From contig CADAGG010000067.1 in assembly GCA_902787415.1 (NCBI GenBank), forward strand, positions 1 through 8,454: a stretch of 8,454 nucleotides of DNA. The letters are read 5' to 3'. Origin of the DNA: a methanogenic archaeon (lineage in GTDB: Archaea; Thermoplasmatota; Thermoplasmata; Methanomassiliicoccales; Methanomethylophilaceae). Below the pieces are notes generated by a model. The model did not search any database, was not told where the DNA came from, and worked only from the letters and a program-made list of their open reading frames with translations. Shown here in pieces: positions 1 through 5,840 of the stretch. Position 1 is the first letter of the stretch; the number at the start of each line of letters is the position of its first letter. The translations under genes and the position numbers were made by a program.

Positions 1-360
<360 letters not shown>

Positions 361-385
361 GTGGTCTAGCAGTCAAACAGGTTAC

Positions 386-410
386 GTATGAGAACTCATC
401 TTCGTTTTTC
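386..410 (+). terminator. Possible T-rich terminator after 23S rRNA
   Basis: A weak stem (ATGA, loop GAAC, TCAT) at 388-399 is followed by TTCGTTTTT at 401-409. Archaeal terminators are usually short T-rich stretches on the non-template strand, and this is the first such stretch after the rRNA. Identification is by position and base composition only. Confidence 0.3.
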
Positions 411-418
411 CGCCTTCC

Positions 419-439
419 GGGACCGGGGGGAGGGAGGGG
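419..439 (+). other. G-quadruplex-type motif in rRNA/wHTH spacer
   Basis: Four G runs lie close together: GGG at 419-421, six G at 425-430, GGG at 432-434 and GGGG at 436-439, with linkers ACC, A and A. This satisfies the usual G3+N1-7 pattern for an intramolecular quadruplex on the + strand. It sits between the 23S end and the promoter of the small winged-helix gene, so it could affect read-through from the rRNA gene. Whether it folds is unknown. Confidence 0.5.
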
Positions 440-473
440 CCGCAAGGCATTTTCAGCAGATTTATCCGATTTC

Positions 474-480
474 CTTATTA
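474..480 (+). promoter_or_regulatory. TATA-like box for small winged-helix gene
   Basis: CTTATTA is centred near 477. The usual archaeal distance of about 26 nt puts the transcript start near 503, just at the SD GGTGAT of the downstream gene, giving a leader of about 10 nt. A second AT-rich candidate (ATTTATC) lies at 460-466. Support is by position only. Confidence 0.35.
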
Positions 481-502
481 CCGTATTCGTCCATTACTCC
501 AC

Positions 503-508
503 GGTGAT
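503..508 (+). promoter_or_regulatory. Shine-Dalgarno GGTGAT that points to an ATA start
   Basis: GGTGAT is complementary to the AUCACC of the archaeal 16S 3' end. It is followed by three bases (AAC) and then ATA at 512-514, in the frame of the winged-helix protein. The same arrangement, GGTGAT plus three bases plus ATG, starts pyrE at 3958. This site therefore argues for initiation at 512 rather than at the internal TTG (533) or ATG (542). Confidence 0.5.
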
Positions 509-511
509 AAC

Positions 512-688
512 ATAGCCGTAAAGGACGAAGTTTTGAAAGCGATGAAGGAGGCAGGCAAGCCTCTCAGCGCAGGCGAGGTGGAGAAGATCACCGGCATCGA
601 CAGGAAGGAGATCGACAAGGCGTTCAAGGAGCTCAAGGCCGAGAATGCCATCGTATCCCCCGTGCGCTGCAAATGGGAGCCCGCCTGA
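512..688 (+). CDS. Small winged helix-turn-helix protein (putative ATA start)
   Basis: A frame of 58 codons ends at TGA 686-688. The product is a compact HTH unit: helix 1 around VKDEVLKAMKEAG (residues 3-15), helix 2 around LSAGEVEKITG, a recognition helix around DRKEIDKAFKELKAE, and a short C-terminal strand/wing IVSPVRCKWEPA. This is the layout of small archaeal winged-helix DNA-binding proteins; the target is unknown and no effector domain is present. No ATG or GTG occurs near the expected N-terminus. ATA at 512 is chosen because GGTGAT at 503-508 sits at the right spacing and because starting at TTG 533 or ATG 542 (52 or 49 residues) would cut away most or all of helix 1. The frame is open further upstream, but a TATA-like box at 474-480 would put the transcript start near 503. 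It stands alone, 81 nt ahead of the prenyl synthase, which has its own promoter. Family assignment is fairly sure; function is not. Confidence 0.66.
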   Translation: MAVKDEVLKAMKEAGKPLSAGEVEKITGIDRKEIDKAFKELKAENAIVSPVRCKWEPA

Positions 689-738
689 GGCATTCCCCCA
701 AACCATTTCCCCTTATAACTATGCAAAAATCTACCAAC

Positions 739-749
739 TATTTTATAGG
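739..749 (+). promoter_or_regulatory. TATA box of prenyl synthase, probably leaderless
   Basis: CTATTTTATAG is centred near 744, 26 nt before the ATG at 770. Archaeal transcription starts about 26 nt from the TATA centre, so the mRNA should begin at or next to the start codon. No SD sequence precedes the ATG (CATCAACAG), which agrees with leaderless translation. A second AT-rich patch (TTATAACTATG) lies at 713-723. Confidence 0.6.
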
Positions 750-769
750 GTCTGGCCATTCATCAACAG

Positions 770-1741
770 ATGGCCGAAGATTGGTACAATTGTATCGCAT
801 CCGAATTACAGGATGTCGACAAGGTGATGGAGACCATCACCGACAGGGCGGAGAATCCTCTGCTCAAAGAGATGTGCCAGTATGTGCTGTCCAACCATGG
901 GAAGAGGGTCAGGCCCGCATTGTGCCTGCTCGCCTTCCACGCACTCGGAGGGGAGAACGTCTCCAAGGCTGTGGACATCGGAGCCGCCATCGAGATCATC
1001 CACAACGCTACCCTCATCCACGATGACATCAACGATGCCGGAGAGATCAGGCGCGGCGCCAAGGCCCTTTACAAGGAGTACTCCCTCGGAAGGTCCATCG
1101 TGGCCGGGGATTTCATGTTCGCCCTCGGATTCCAGCTGATGGGTGCCACCTCCCAGGAGGTCGTCAACTTCGTCATCGATGCAGCCGCGGCCATGGGTTC
1201 CGGCGAGTTCGACCAGAAGAAGATGGAGCACAACGTCAGGGTCGATGAGGCGGAATACCTCAAGATCATCTCCGGGAAGACCGCACGTCTTCTCGAGTGC
1301 GCCGCTAAGTGCGGTGCCTATCTCGCAGCTCCCGAGGATTTCGACAGGATCCACGCCCTCGGGAACTTCGCATACAACATCGGAATGTCCTTCCAGATCA
1401 TCGACGACCTCCTTGACGTCATCGGTGACCAGAGCAACACCGGAAAGATGGTCGGAAACGACCTCGTCGAGGGTAAACCCACCCTTCCTATCATCTACGG
1501 TATGCGCGACCCCAAAGTGGGAATCCGCATCATGGACATCTTCGAGGATGACCGCAGCGACTACAACATGGCCGGCGAGGCGATCACCCTCATCAAGAGG
1601 ACCGACGCAGTGGAGCGCTGCTACACCCTCGCCAATTATTATGCAGACAAGGCCATCGCCGAGCTGGATGCCATCCCTGACTCCGAGTACAAGCAGGCCC
1701 TTGTCGATTTCGCCAAGTTCATCGTTTCCCGTGACAGGTGA
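770..1741 (+). CDS. Polyprenyl diphosphate synthase (GGPP-synthase family)
   Basis: This trans-isoprenyl diphosphate synthase of 323 residues extends allylic diphosphates with isopentenyl diphosphate in the cytosol. Family marks are all present: GKRVRP at 44-49 for substrate binding, first Asp-rich motif DDIND at 85-89 followed by RRG at 94-96, GKT at 169-171, and second Asp-rich motif DDLLD at 212-216 preceded by FQ and followed by the lysine-containing NDLVEGKPTLP. Length is normal for the family. The likely role is GGPP supply for archaeal lipids, since geranylgeranyl reductase follows directly and CarS is near. However, the fifth residue before the first Asp-rich motif is Ala80 (HNATLIHDD). 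Short-chain archaeal GGPP synthases carry an aromatic residue there, and long-chain synthases such as bacterial octaprenyl synthase carry Ala. A longer product is therefore possible, so no symbol is given. Start at ATG 770 is fixed by the TATA spacing. The stop TGA lies inside the SD of the next gene. Confidence 0.93.
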   Translation: MAEDWYNCIASELQDVDKVMETITDRAENPLLKEMCQYVLSNHGKRVRPALCLLAFHALGGENVSKAVDIGAAIEIIHNATLIHDDINDAGEIRRGAKALYKEYSLGRSIVAGDFMFALGFQLMGATSQEVVNFVIDAAAAMGSGEFDQKKMEHNVRVDEAEYLKIISGKTARLLECAAKCGAYLAAPEDFDRIHALGNFAYNIGMSFQIIDDLLDVIGDQSNTGKMVGNDLVEGKPTLPIIYGMRDPKVGIRIMDIFEDDRSDYNMAGEAITLIKRTDAVERCYTLANYYADKAIAELDAIPDSEYKQALVDFAKFIVSRDR

Positions 1742-1742
1742 T
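1737..1742 (+). promoter_or_regulatory. Shine-Dalgarno GGTGAT overlapping the upstream stop codon
   Basis: The TGA stop of the prenyl synthase (1739-1741) is embedded in GGTGAT. Four bases later comes GTG at 1747, in frame with the reductase. This favours GTG 1747 over GTG 1738, which overlaps the SD itself, and suggests translational coupling. Confidence 0.55.
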
Positions 1743-1746
1743 TCCA

Positions 1747-2841
1747 GTGACAGAGAGACTCAAGACCGATATCCTTGTTGTCGGTGCAGGTCCTGCGGGA
1801 AGCCTCGCAGCACGCTATGCAGCCGAGAAAGGTGTCAAAGTTACCATGATCGAGGCCCGTTCCAACATCGGGGTCCCCGTACGCTGCGGAGAGCTGGTCC
1901 CCTCCATCGAGGAGATCACCGACATGTTCCCCAACCTGACCGGTGCCGAGGAGCTCTTCGACCTGCCCTCCGACCTCGCCGTGCGCAACGTCGAGGGCAT
2001 CAGGCTCATCGACCCCAAGGACCGCGTCTGGGAGTTCCCGTTCACCGGCTACACCACCGACAGGGACCGTTTCGACCAGTACCTCGCGGACCAGGCGGTC
2101 AAATCCGGTGCCGACCTAATCAAATCCTGCCGCTTCTTCGAGAGGGAGGGCAACATCGCCAAGACCTCCGAGGGCGAGATCGAGTTCAGGACCATCATCG
2201 GCGCCGACGGCCCCGGATCCCGCGTGGCGCAGAGTCTGGGACTTCCCGCCAACCAGAATCCCTATCCCGCCGTCTCCGCCCAGGCGGAGGGCGATTACGA
2301 CCCCTACATCCAGATGTTCTTCGGCGGCATCGCGCCCGGAGCCTACGCCTGGATCATGCCCAAGGCAGGCACCGCCAACGTGGGAGTGGGTTTCTCCCCC
2401 AAGTTCTCCGACGGTTCCCTGCGCGGATACTTCGACAAGTTCGTGAAGGCCCACGACATCAAGGTCCTCACCCCCATCCACGGCAAGTACGTGCCCAGCG
2501 AGGGCCCCGTATCCAAGACCTATGCCGACGTGGGTATGGTGGTCGGGGATGCCGCGGGGGTCGTCATGTCCGTCAACGGAGGGGGCATCCCCCAGGCGAT
2601 GATCACCGGCCGCATGGCAGGAGAGGTCGCCGCAGACAATGTTCTCAACAACCGTTCCCTGGCCGAATACGAGCAGGCCTGGCGCAACGTCCTCTACAAA
2701 CCCCTGAAGATCGCAGCCGGCAACAAGAAGCTGGCCGACACCTTCGCCTTCAGGAGCGAGAGGAGCACCGCCCTCTGCATGAAACTGCTCGGAAAGCGCC
2801 GTATGGGAAAACTCATCAGGTGCAAGCGTCTGTTCCCGTGA
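1747..2841 (+). CDS. Geranylgeranyl reductase (digeranylgeranylglycerophospholipid reductase family)
   Basis: This FAD-dependent reductase of 364 residues saturates the double bonds of the geranylgeranyl chains of archaeal ether lipids. The N-terminal Rossmann motif GAGPAG is at 13-18, with Glu36 ending the second strand (VTMIEAR) to hold the FAD ribose. The archaeal motif VPVRCGE holds Cys47, the cysteine implicated in catalysis in this family. Further family segments follow: WEFPFTGYTTDRDRFD, the second FAD motif GADGPGSRVA, YAWIMPK (YxWxFPK type), and VVGDAAGVVMSVNGGGI near the flavin. The C-terminal basic tail (KRRMGKLIRCKRLFP) is typical and may contact membrane. GTG 1747 is chosen because GGTGAT stands four bases upstream; GTG 1738 would add three residues. 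It forms a coupled pair with the prenyl synthase. Its stop touches the stop of the reverse-strand nob1 gene with no spacer. Family identity is secure; the exact lipid substrate is inferred. Confidence 0.94.
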   Translation: MTERLKTDILVVGAGPAGSLAARYAAEKGVKVTMIEARSNIGVPVRCGELVPSIEEITDMFPNLTGAEELFDLPSDLAVRNVEGIRLIDPKDRVWEFPFTGYTTDRDRFDQYLADQAVKSGADLIKSCRFFEREGNIAKTSEGEIEFRTIIGADGPGSRVAQSLGLPANQNPYPAVSAQAEGDYDPYIQMFFGGIAPGAYAWIMPKAGTANVGVGFSPKFSDGSLRGYFDKFVKAHDIKVLTPIHGKYVPSEGPVSKTYADVGMVVGDAAGVVMSVNGGGIPQAMITGRMAGEVAADNVLNNRSLAEYEQAWRNVLYKPLKIAAGNKKLADTFAFRSERSTALCMKLLGKRRMGKLIRCKRLFP

Positions 2842-3300
2842 TCAGCGCTTGCGGTGCGCACGCATGGCGGAGCCGCACACGGGACAGTCAGGCATCTTCT
2901 CCTTGTACCATTTGCCGCAGCCGATGCACTGGTAGTTCCATTTCTCCACCTTCCTGATGCCGGCCTGGCCCACCGCTCTGTAGGGTATGCCCATGATGCG
3001 GGCGGTGTTCTGGATGGAGTAATCGTCGGTCATGACGGTGCCGTTCACGTCAAGTGCCAGCGCGAGCACGGTGATGTCCACGGGGGACAGCCTTCCGAGG
3101 TCGCCGCTCTTCCTGGCAGCCTCCTCCACCTTCTTGATGGAAGCCTCGGTGCAGTCGGACACCCTGAGAAGGTCGCCCCAGAGGTCCAGACGGCGGTCCT
3201 TGTACTTGGTCAGCTCCGCTATGACTCCGGGCGGGCATACGGATTCCTCCTCCGGCAGCTGTTCCATGGAGAACAGCGCGGAACTGTCCAATACGAGCAT
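2842..3300 (-). CDS. nob1: Nob1 endonuclease (PIN domain plus zinc ribbon)
   Basis: The 152-residue protein has an N-terminal PIN domain and a C-terminal zinc ribbon, the architecture of archaeal Nob1, which cuts the 3' end of pre-16S rRNA during late small-subunit assembly. PIN acidic residues are seen at Asp5 (VLDSSAL), Glu29 (VIAELTKY), Asp75 (LSPVDITVLALA) and Asp92-Asp93 (VMTDDYSIQNTA). The ribbon has CIGC at 125-128 and CPVC at 139-142, and the tail is basic (RAHRKR). Length is normal. The gene runs opposite to its neighbours; its stop lies directly against the reductase stop and its promoter region is shared with carS. The start is the ATG at 3298-3300, preceded by GGGGAT. A TATA-like TTTTAAT on the reverse strand (about 3324-3330) lies about 27 nt upstream, so the mRNA may be leaderless. 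Confidence 0.94.
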   Translation of the reverse strand: MLVLDSSALFSMEQLPEEESVCPPGVIAELTKYKDRRLDLWGDLLRVSDCTEASIKKVEEAARKSGDLGRLSPVDITVLALALDVNGTVMTDDYSIQNTARIMGIPYRAVGQAGIRKVEKWNYQCIGCGKWYKEKMPDCPVCGSAMRAHRKR

Positions 3301-3322
3301 ATCCCCGCTATGGCGGTGTTCC

Positions 3323-3353
3323 GATTAAAAGGCTCGGGCGATATAATTATAGG
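3323..3353. promoter_or_regulatory. Divergent promoter region of nob1 and carS with palindromic TATA box
   Basis: TATAATTATA at 3344-3353 is a perfect palindrome. Its centre (about 3348.5) is 26-27 nt before the carS ATG at 3375, which predicts a leaderless carS transcript; no SD precedes that ATG. Being symmetric, the box could also recruit TBP for the reverse strand, giving a nob1 leader of about 22 nt. A separate reverse-strand element CTTTTAATC (from 3323-3331) is about 27 nt from the nob1 start and could serve nob1 as well. Confidence 0.6.
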
Positions 3354-3374
3354 AACAGGGGGCATTCCAGTAGT

Positions 3375-3953
3375 ATGGATATCTGGGGCGTCATCGTCAT
3401 CATCCTCAACGGATTCTGGCTGTTCCTTCCCGCCATGCTGCCCAACTCGGCGGCCGTGGTGTTCGGGAAGATGGGCAAGACCAAGATCGATTTCGGAAAG
3501 TCATGGCGCGGAAAGAGGATATTCGGCGACGGCAAGTCCTGGGCGGGACTCTTCGGGGGAGGTTTCTCCGGAATCTTCCTCGGTCTGATCCTCATCGGGA
3601 TCTCCGCACTCTTCGGCTCCCCCGACTACTGGGGCTACGGCGGATTCTGGGGCAACGTCGGGATCCTCGCCTGTCTGTCCTTCGGTGCCATCCTGGGAGA
3701 CCTGATGGCGGCCTTCATCAAGAGGCGTCTCGGACTCGAGCGCGGGGCCAAGGCACCCATCCTCGACCAGTATGATTTCGTCATCGGCGCGTTCCTGGTG
3801 ACGTCCATCTTCTTCCCCGGCTGGGTCTATGCGACCTACATCGAGGGATGGCACATCTGTGCACTCATATTCCTGCTGCTGGTGATGTTCGGAATCCACC
3901 GCAGCGTCAACATCATAGGATACAAGATGGGGCTCAAGAAGGAGCCCTGGTGA
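3375..3953 (+). CDS. carS: CDP-archaeol synthase
   Basis: This 192-residue integral membrane enzyme joins CTP and unsaturated archaeol phosphate (DGGGP) to give CDP-archaeol, the activated precursor of archaeal polar lipids. Family signatures are strong: LPAMLPNSAAVVFG at about 18-31, FGKSWRGKRIFGDGKSW at about 40-56, GAILGDLMAAFIKRRLG in the middle (the GD and KRR belong to the cytosolic active-site loop), APILDQYDFVIGA, and the C-terminal HRSVNIIGYKMGLKKEPW. About five hydrophobic segments are visible: the N-terminal helix around 5-22, the Gly-rich 56-80, 95-115, 136-152 and 160-173. Length matches archaeal CarS. Start ATG 3375 is supported by the TATA spacing. It heads a packed unit with pyrE, udg and the HAD gene; its TGA sits inside the pyrE SD. 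The reductase and prenyl synthase upstream act in the same lipid pathway. Confidence 0.95.
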   Translation: MDIWGVIVIILNGFWLFLPAMLPNSAAVVFGKMGKTKIDFGKSWRGKRIFGDGKSWAGLFGGGFSGIFLGLILIGISALFGSPDYWGYGGFWGNVGILACLSFGAILGDLMAAFIKRRLGLERGAKAPILDQYDFVIGAFLVTSIFFPGWVYATYIEGWHICALIFLLLVMFGIHRSVNIIGYKMGLKKEPW

Positions 3954-3954
3954 T
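3949..3954 (+). promoter_or_regulatory. Shine-Dalgarno GGTGAT of pyrE containing the carS stop
   Basis: GGTGAT includes the carS stop TGA (3951-3953) and is followed by TAC and ATG 3958. This is the same spacing as the GGTGAT-AAC-ATA site at 503, and the same stop-in-SD design as the 1737 junction. Confidence 0.6.
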
Positions 3955-3957
3955 TAC

Positions 3958-4491
3958 ATGAGCGATTTGAAGAAAGCATTGGAAGACTGCGGAGCGCTTC
4001 AGTTCGGGGAGTTCACCCTCGCCTCCGGAGCCAAGAGCAACTACTACATAGACATCAAGAAGGCCAGCACCAAGCCCGCGGTCCTGGCGCTCATCGCCAA
4101 GTCCATGGCGGCCATGATGAAGGAGAAGGGCATGAAGCCCGCGAGGGTCGCAGGCGTGGTCCTCGGATCCATCCCCCTGGCCACCGCCCTGTCCCTGGAG
4201 ACCGGCATCCCCCTCCTGATGGTCCGCAAGGAGAGGAAGGACCACGGTACCGGCAGGCTCGTCGAAGGAGACCTCGAGGCCGGGGACGAGGTCCTCGTCG
4301 TGGAGGACGTCATCACCACCGCCGGTTCCAGCATGAAGGCCATCGAGGCCCTCCGCGGCGAGGGAGCCAACGTCACCAGGATCTTCTCCGTCATCGACCG
4401 CGAGGGCGGAGGCAGGGAGAACCTCGCCGGCATCGGTGTGGAGCTCAACGCCCTGGTCAAGGGCTCCGAACTCCTGAAGGATGCGCAATGA
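3958..4491 (+). CDS. pyrE: Orotate phosphoribosyltransferase
   Basis: This 177-residue type I phosphoribosyltransferase converts orotate and PRPP to OMP in de novo pyrimidine synthesis. The PRPP-binding motif VLVVEDVITTAGSS is at 112-125, with the acidic pair Glu116-Asp117. The N-terminal substrate segment SGAKSNYYIDIK is at 23-34. The GVVLGSIPLATALSLETG stretch is typical of archaeal PyrE. The flexible-loop residues KERKDHGTGR (91-100) supply the catalytic Lys and His that act across the dimer. Length is typical for archaeal PyrE. Start ATG 3958 has GGTGAT at the proper spacing, four bases after the carS stop. The stop overlaps the next start by four bases (ATGA at 4488-4491). The position behind carS links pyrimidine supply with a CTP-using lipid step, though this may only be co-transcription. 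Confidence 0.95.
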   Translation: MSDLKKALEDCGALQFGEFTLASGAKSNYYIDIKKASTKPAVLALIAKSMAAMMKEKGMKPARVAGVVLGSIPLATALSLETGIPLLMVRKERKDHGTGRLVEGDLEAGDEVLVVEDVITTAGSSMKAIEALRGEGANVTRIFSVIDREGGGRENLAGIGVELNALVKGSELLKDAQ

Positions 4492-5024
4492 TCAGTCCCG
4501 ACAAGGACTGCAGGCTGTGCGCCCTCTGCGAGGGACGCACCAACCTGGTCCTGCCCTCCGGCGACCTGGATTCCCCGGTCGTGCTGGTGGGGGAGGCCCC
4601 GGGCGAGAACGAGGACCAGCAGGGCGCCCCCTTCGTGGGCCGTGCGGGACAGATACTCAACCAGGCCATGGAGGACGTGGGCCTGGAGCGTTCCAGGGTC
4701 ATGATCACCAATACCGTCAAGTGCCGCCCGCCCAACAACCGCGACCCGGAGCAGTCCGAGATGGCCGCCTGCAGGAAGTACCTGGATAGCGAGCTGTCCG
4801 GACGCAAGGCCATCATCGGCCTGGGGAAGTCCGCCATCCGCGACCTGATGGGATACGAGGGCCCCATGGGCCCCGTGGTCAACACCAGGCAGTACATCGA
4901 GATAAACGGGGAGAGGATCCTCTTCATCCCCACCTACCACCCCATGGCATGTGTCTACCGCAAGGCCGCCCGCGAGGAGCTCAGGAGGACCCTGGCCATG
5001 GTCAAGGAGGAGTTCGGCCTATGA
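4488..5024 (+). CDS. Family 4 (UDGa) uracil-DNA glycosylase with 4Fe-4S cluster
   Basis: This 178-residue enzyme removes uracil from DNA, the first step of base-excision repair after cytosine deamination. Motif 1, GEAPGENEDQQGAPFVGRAG (35-54), is the family-4 active-site and uracil-binding segment. Four cluster cysteines are Cys8, Cys11, Cys79 (TVKCRPPNNRDP) and Cys95; the spacing C-x2-C-x67-C-x15-C agrees with family 4. Cys14 is an extra cysteine at a position where the Thermus enzyme has Ala. Motif 2 is TYHPMACVYR with His151. The gene overlaps pyrE and the HAD gene by four bases (ATGA) on each side, so it lies inside an operon and should be translationally coupled. Length is somewhat below the roughly 190-205 residues usual for the family, mainly from a short C-terminus. 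Family assignment is secure. Confidence 0.95.
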   Translation: MISPDKDCRLCALCEGRTNLVLPSGDLDSPVVLVGEAPGENEDQQGAPFVGRAGQILNQAMEDVGLERSRVMITNTVKCRPPNNRDPEQSEMAACRKYLDSELSGRKAIIGLGKSAIRDLMGYEGPMGPVVNTRQYIEINGERILFIPTYHPMACVYRKAAREELRRTLAMVKEEFGL

Positions 5025-5812
5025 TTGGCTTCGCGCTGGACATGGACGGCACCGTGTACCACGGCGAGAGACCCATCCCCGGCGCCAGGGAGTTCATCTC
5101 GCGCCTGAATGCCGAGGGCATACCGTTCAGATTCATCACCAACAACTCCTCGCATCCCAAGAGGTTCTACGCCGACCGTCTCAAGCGCATGGGATTCGAG
5201 ATCACCGAGGAGCATGTGCTCACCTCGACCATCGCCACCATCCGTTTCATCGCGGAGAACCGTCCCGGGAAGTCGGTCTACGTTCTCGCCACCCCCGACG
5301 TGACCGAGGAGATCCGTTCCGCGGGGATACCCGCGCCGAAGGAGGGCGAGGTCCCCGACATCGTCCTGCTGACCTTCGACACCACCATCGCCTACGACGG
5401 CCTCAACGACGCCTATCACTATATCCAGAAGGGCGCGGAGCTCATCGCCACCCACCCCGACGACGTCTGTCCCACCGAGGACGGATACGACGTGGACATC
5501 GGGCCGTTCATAAGGCTCTTCGAGAGCCTGACGAAGAAGGAGGCCACCGTCGTCGGCAAGCCCAACCGTCTGATGCTCGACATGGCCGCCCTCGAGATGG
5601 GGGTGCCCGCCGACAGCGTAGTGATGGTGGGGGACAGGCTCTCCACGGACATCAGGATGGCCGTGGATGCGGGCATTGGTGCTGTCGGGGGAGACCGACA
5701 GGGCCCTCCTGGAGGCATCCGGAATCGAGCCCACTTTCGTCAAGGAATCCGTCGCGGAGATAGTTCCGGAGGAGATTGTCCGTACTCTGTCTGCGTCCGC
5801 CTTAAATGCTAG
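5021..5812 (+). CDS. HAD-superfamily (IIA, NagD-like) phosphatase, apparently frameshifted near the C-terminus
   Basis: The sugar/nucleotide phosphatase fold is clear for residues 1-218. Motif I is FALDMDGTVY with Asp7 (nucleophile) and Asp9, motif II is FITNNSS with Thr40, motif III is VVGKPN with Lys180, and motif IV is VMVGDRLSTDI with Asp205 and Asp210. The cap between about 60 and 175 is of the IIA type. After VDAG the frame runs into an arginine- and glycine-rich tail (GGDRQGPPGG...) unlike the family and stops at TAG 5810-5812. In the +1 frame the expected tail ALVLSGETDRALLEASG appears at once (see the separate entry). The frame as it stands gives 263 residues with about 46 aberrant ones. 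Without the core strand LVL the protein may be unstable, unless the shift is an assembly error. Start ATG 5021 overlaps the udg stop. The substrate is unknown; the relatives NagD, phosphoglycolate phosphatase and nucleotidases are all possible. Confidence 0.85.
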   Translation: MIGFALDMDGTVYHGERPIPGAREFISRLNAEGIPFRFITNNSSHPKRFYADRLKRMGFEITEEHVLTSTIATIRFIAENRPGKSVYVLATPDVTEEIRSAGIPAPKEGEVPDIVLLTFDTTIAYDGLNDAYHYIQKGAELIATHPDDVCPTEDGYDVDIGPFIRLFESLTKKEATVVGKPNRLMLDMAALEMGVPADSVVMVGDRLSTDIRMAVDAGIGAVGGDRQGPPGGIRNRAHFRQGIRRGDSSGGDCPYSVCVRLKC

Positions 5813-5816
5813 GTGA
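5673..5816 (+). pseudogene. Out-of-frame C-terminal part of the HAD phosphatase (+1 frame)
   Basis: Read from GCA 5673 the +1 frame gives ALVLSGETDRALLEASG, then IEPTFVKESVAEIVPEEIV, and ends at TGA 5814-5816. This matches the usual end of NagD-like HAD proteins (LVLTG strand, then a helix, then a xPxxVxxSxAEI segment). Frame 0 ends its family-like part at GGC 5672-5674, so the two parts abut. Family members usually have a few more residues between AG and LVL, so a loss of roughly 8 or 11 nt at 5673-5676 explains the break better than a one-base error in the GGGGG run at 5687-5691. Confidence 0.7.
5801..5807 (+). promoter_or_regulatory. TATA-like box for signal peptidase gene
   Basis: CTTAAAT, centred near 5804-5805, lies inside the end of the HAD gene. 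It predicts a start near 5831 and a leader of about 10 nt carrying GGGAT ahead of ATG 5841. Confidence 0.4.
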
Positions 5817-5840
5817 GCATAGGTACACCAACGGGATATC

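Noticed and set aside
478..759. Reverse-strand open frame opposite the small winged-helix gene
   Set aside because: No recognisable domain. The forward frame encodes a coherent HTH fold with an SD site.
1143..2957. Very long forward open frame (604 codons) over the prenyl synthase and reductase genes
   Set aside because: It is full of Ser, Pro, Arg and Gly with no domain, and two well-recognised enzymes occupy the same DNA in other frames. Third-position GC bias removes stop codons in this frame.
4044..4940. Reverse-strand open frame of 298 codons opposite pyrE and udg
   Set aside because: The composition is typical of antisense shadow, and both forward genes have complete active-site motifs.
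5687..5691. GGGGG run as a simple one-base sequencing error in the HAD gene
   Set aside because: Removing one G would join the frames but leave AGIGAVGETD and lose the conserved LVLSG strand, which is perfect if the shift occurs earlier, at 5673-5676.
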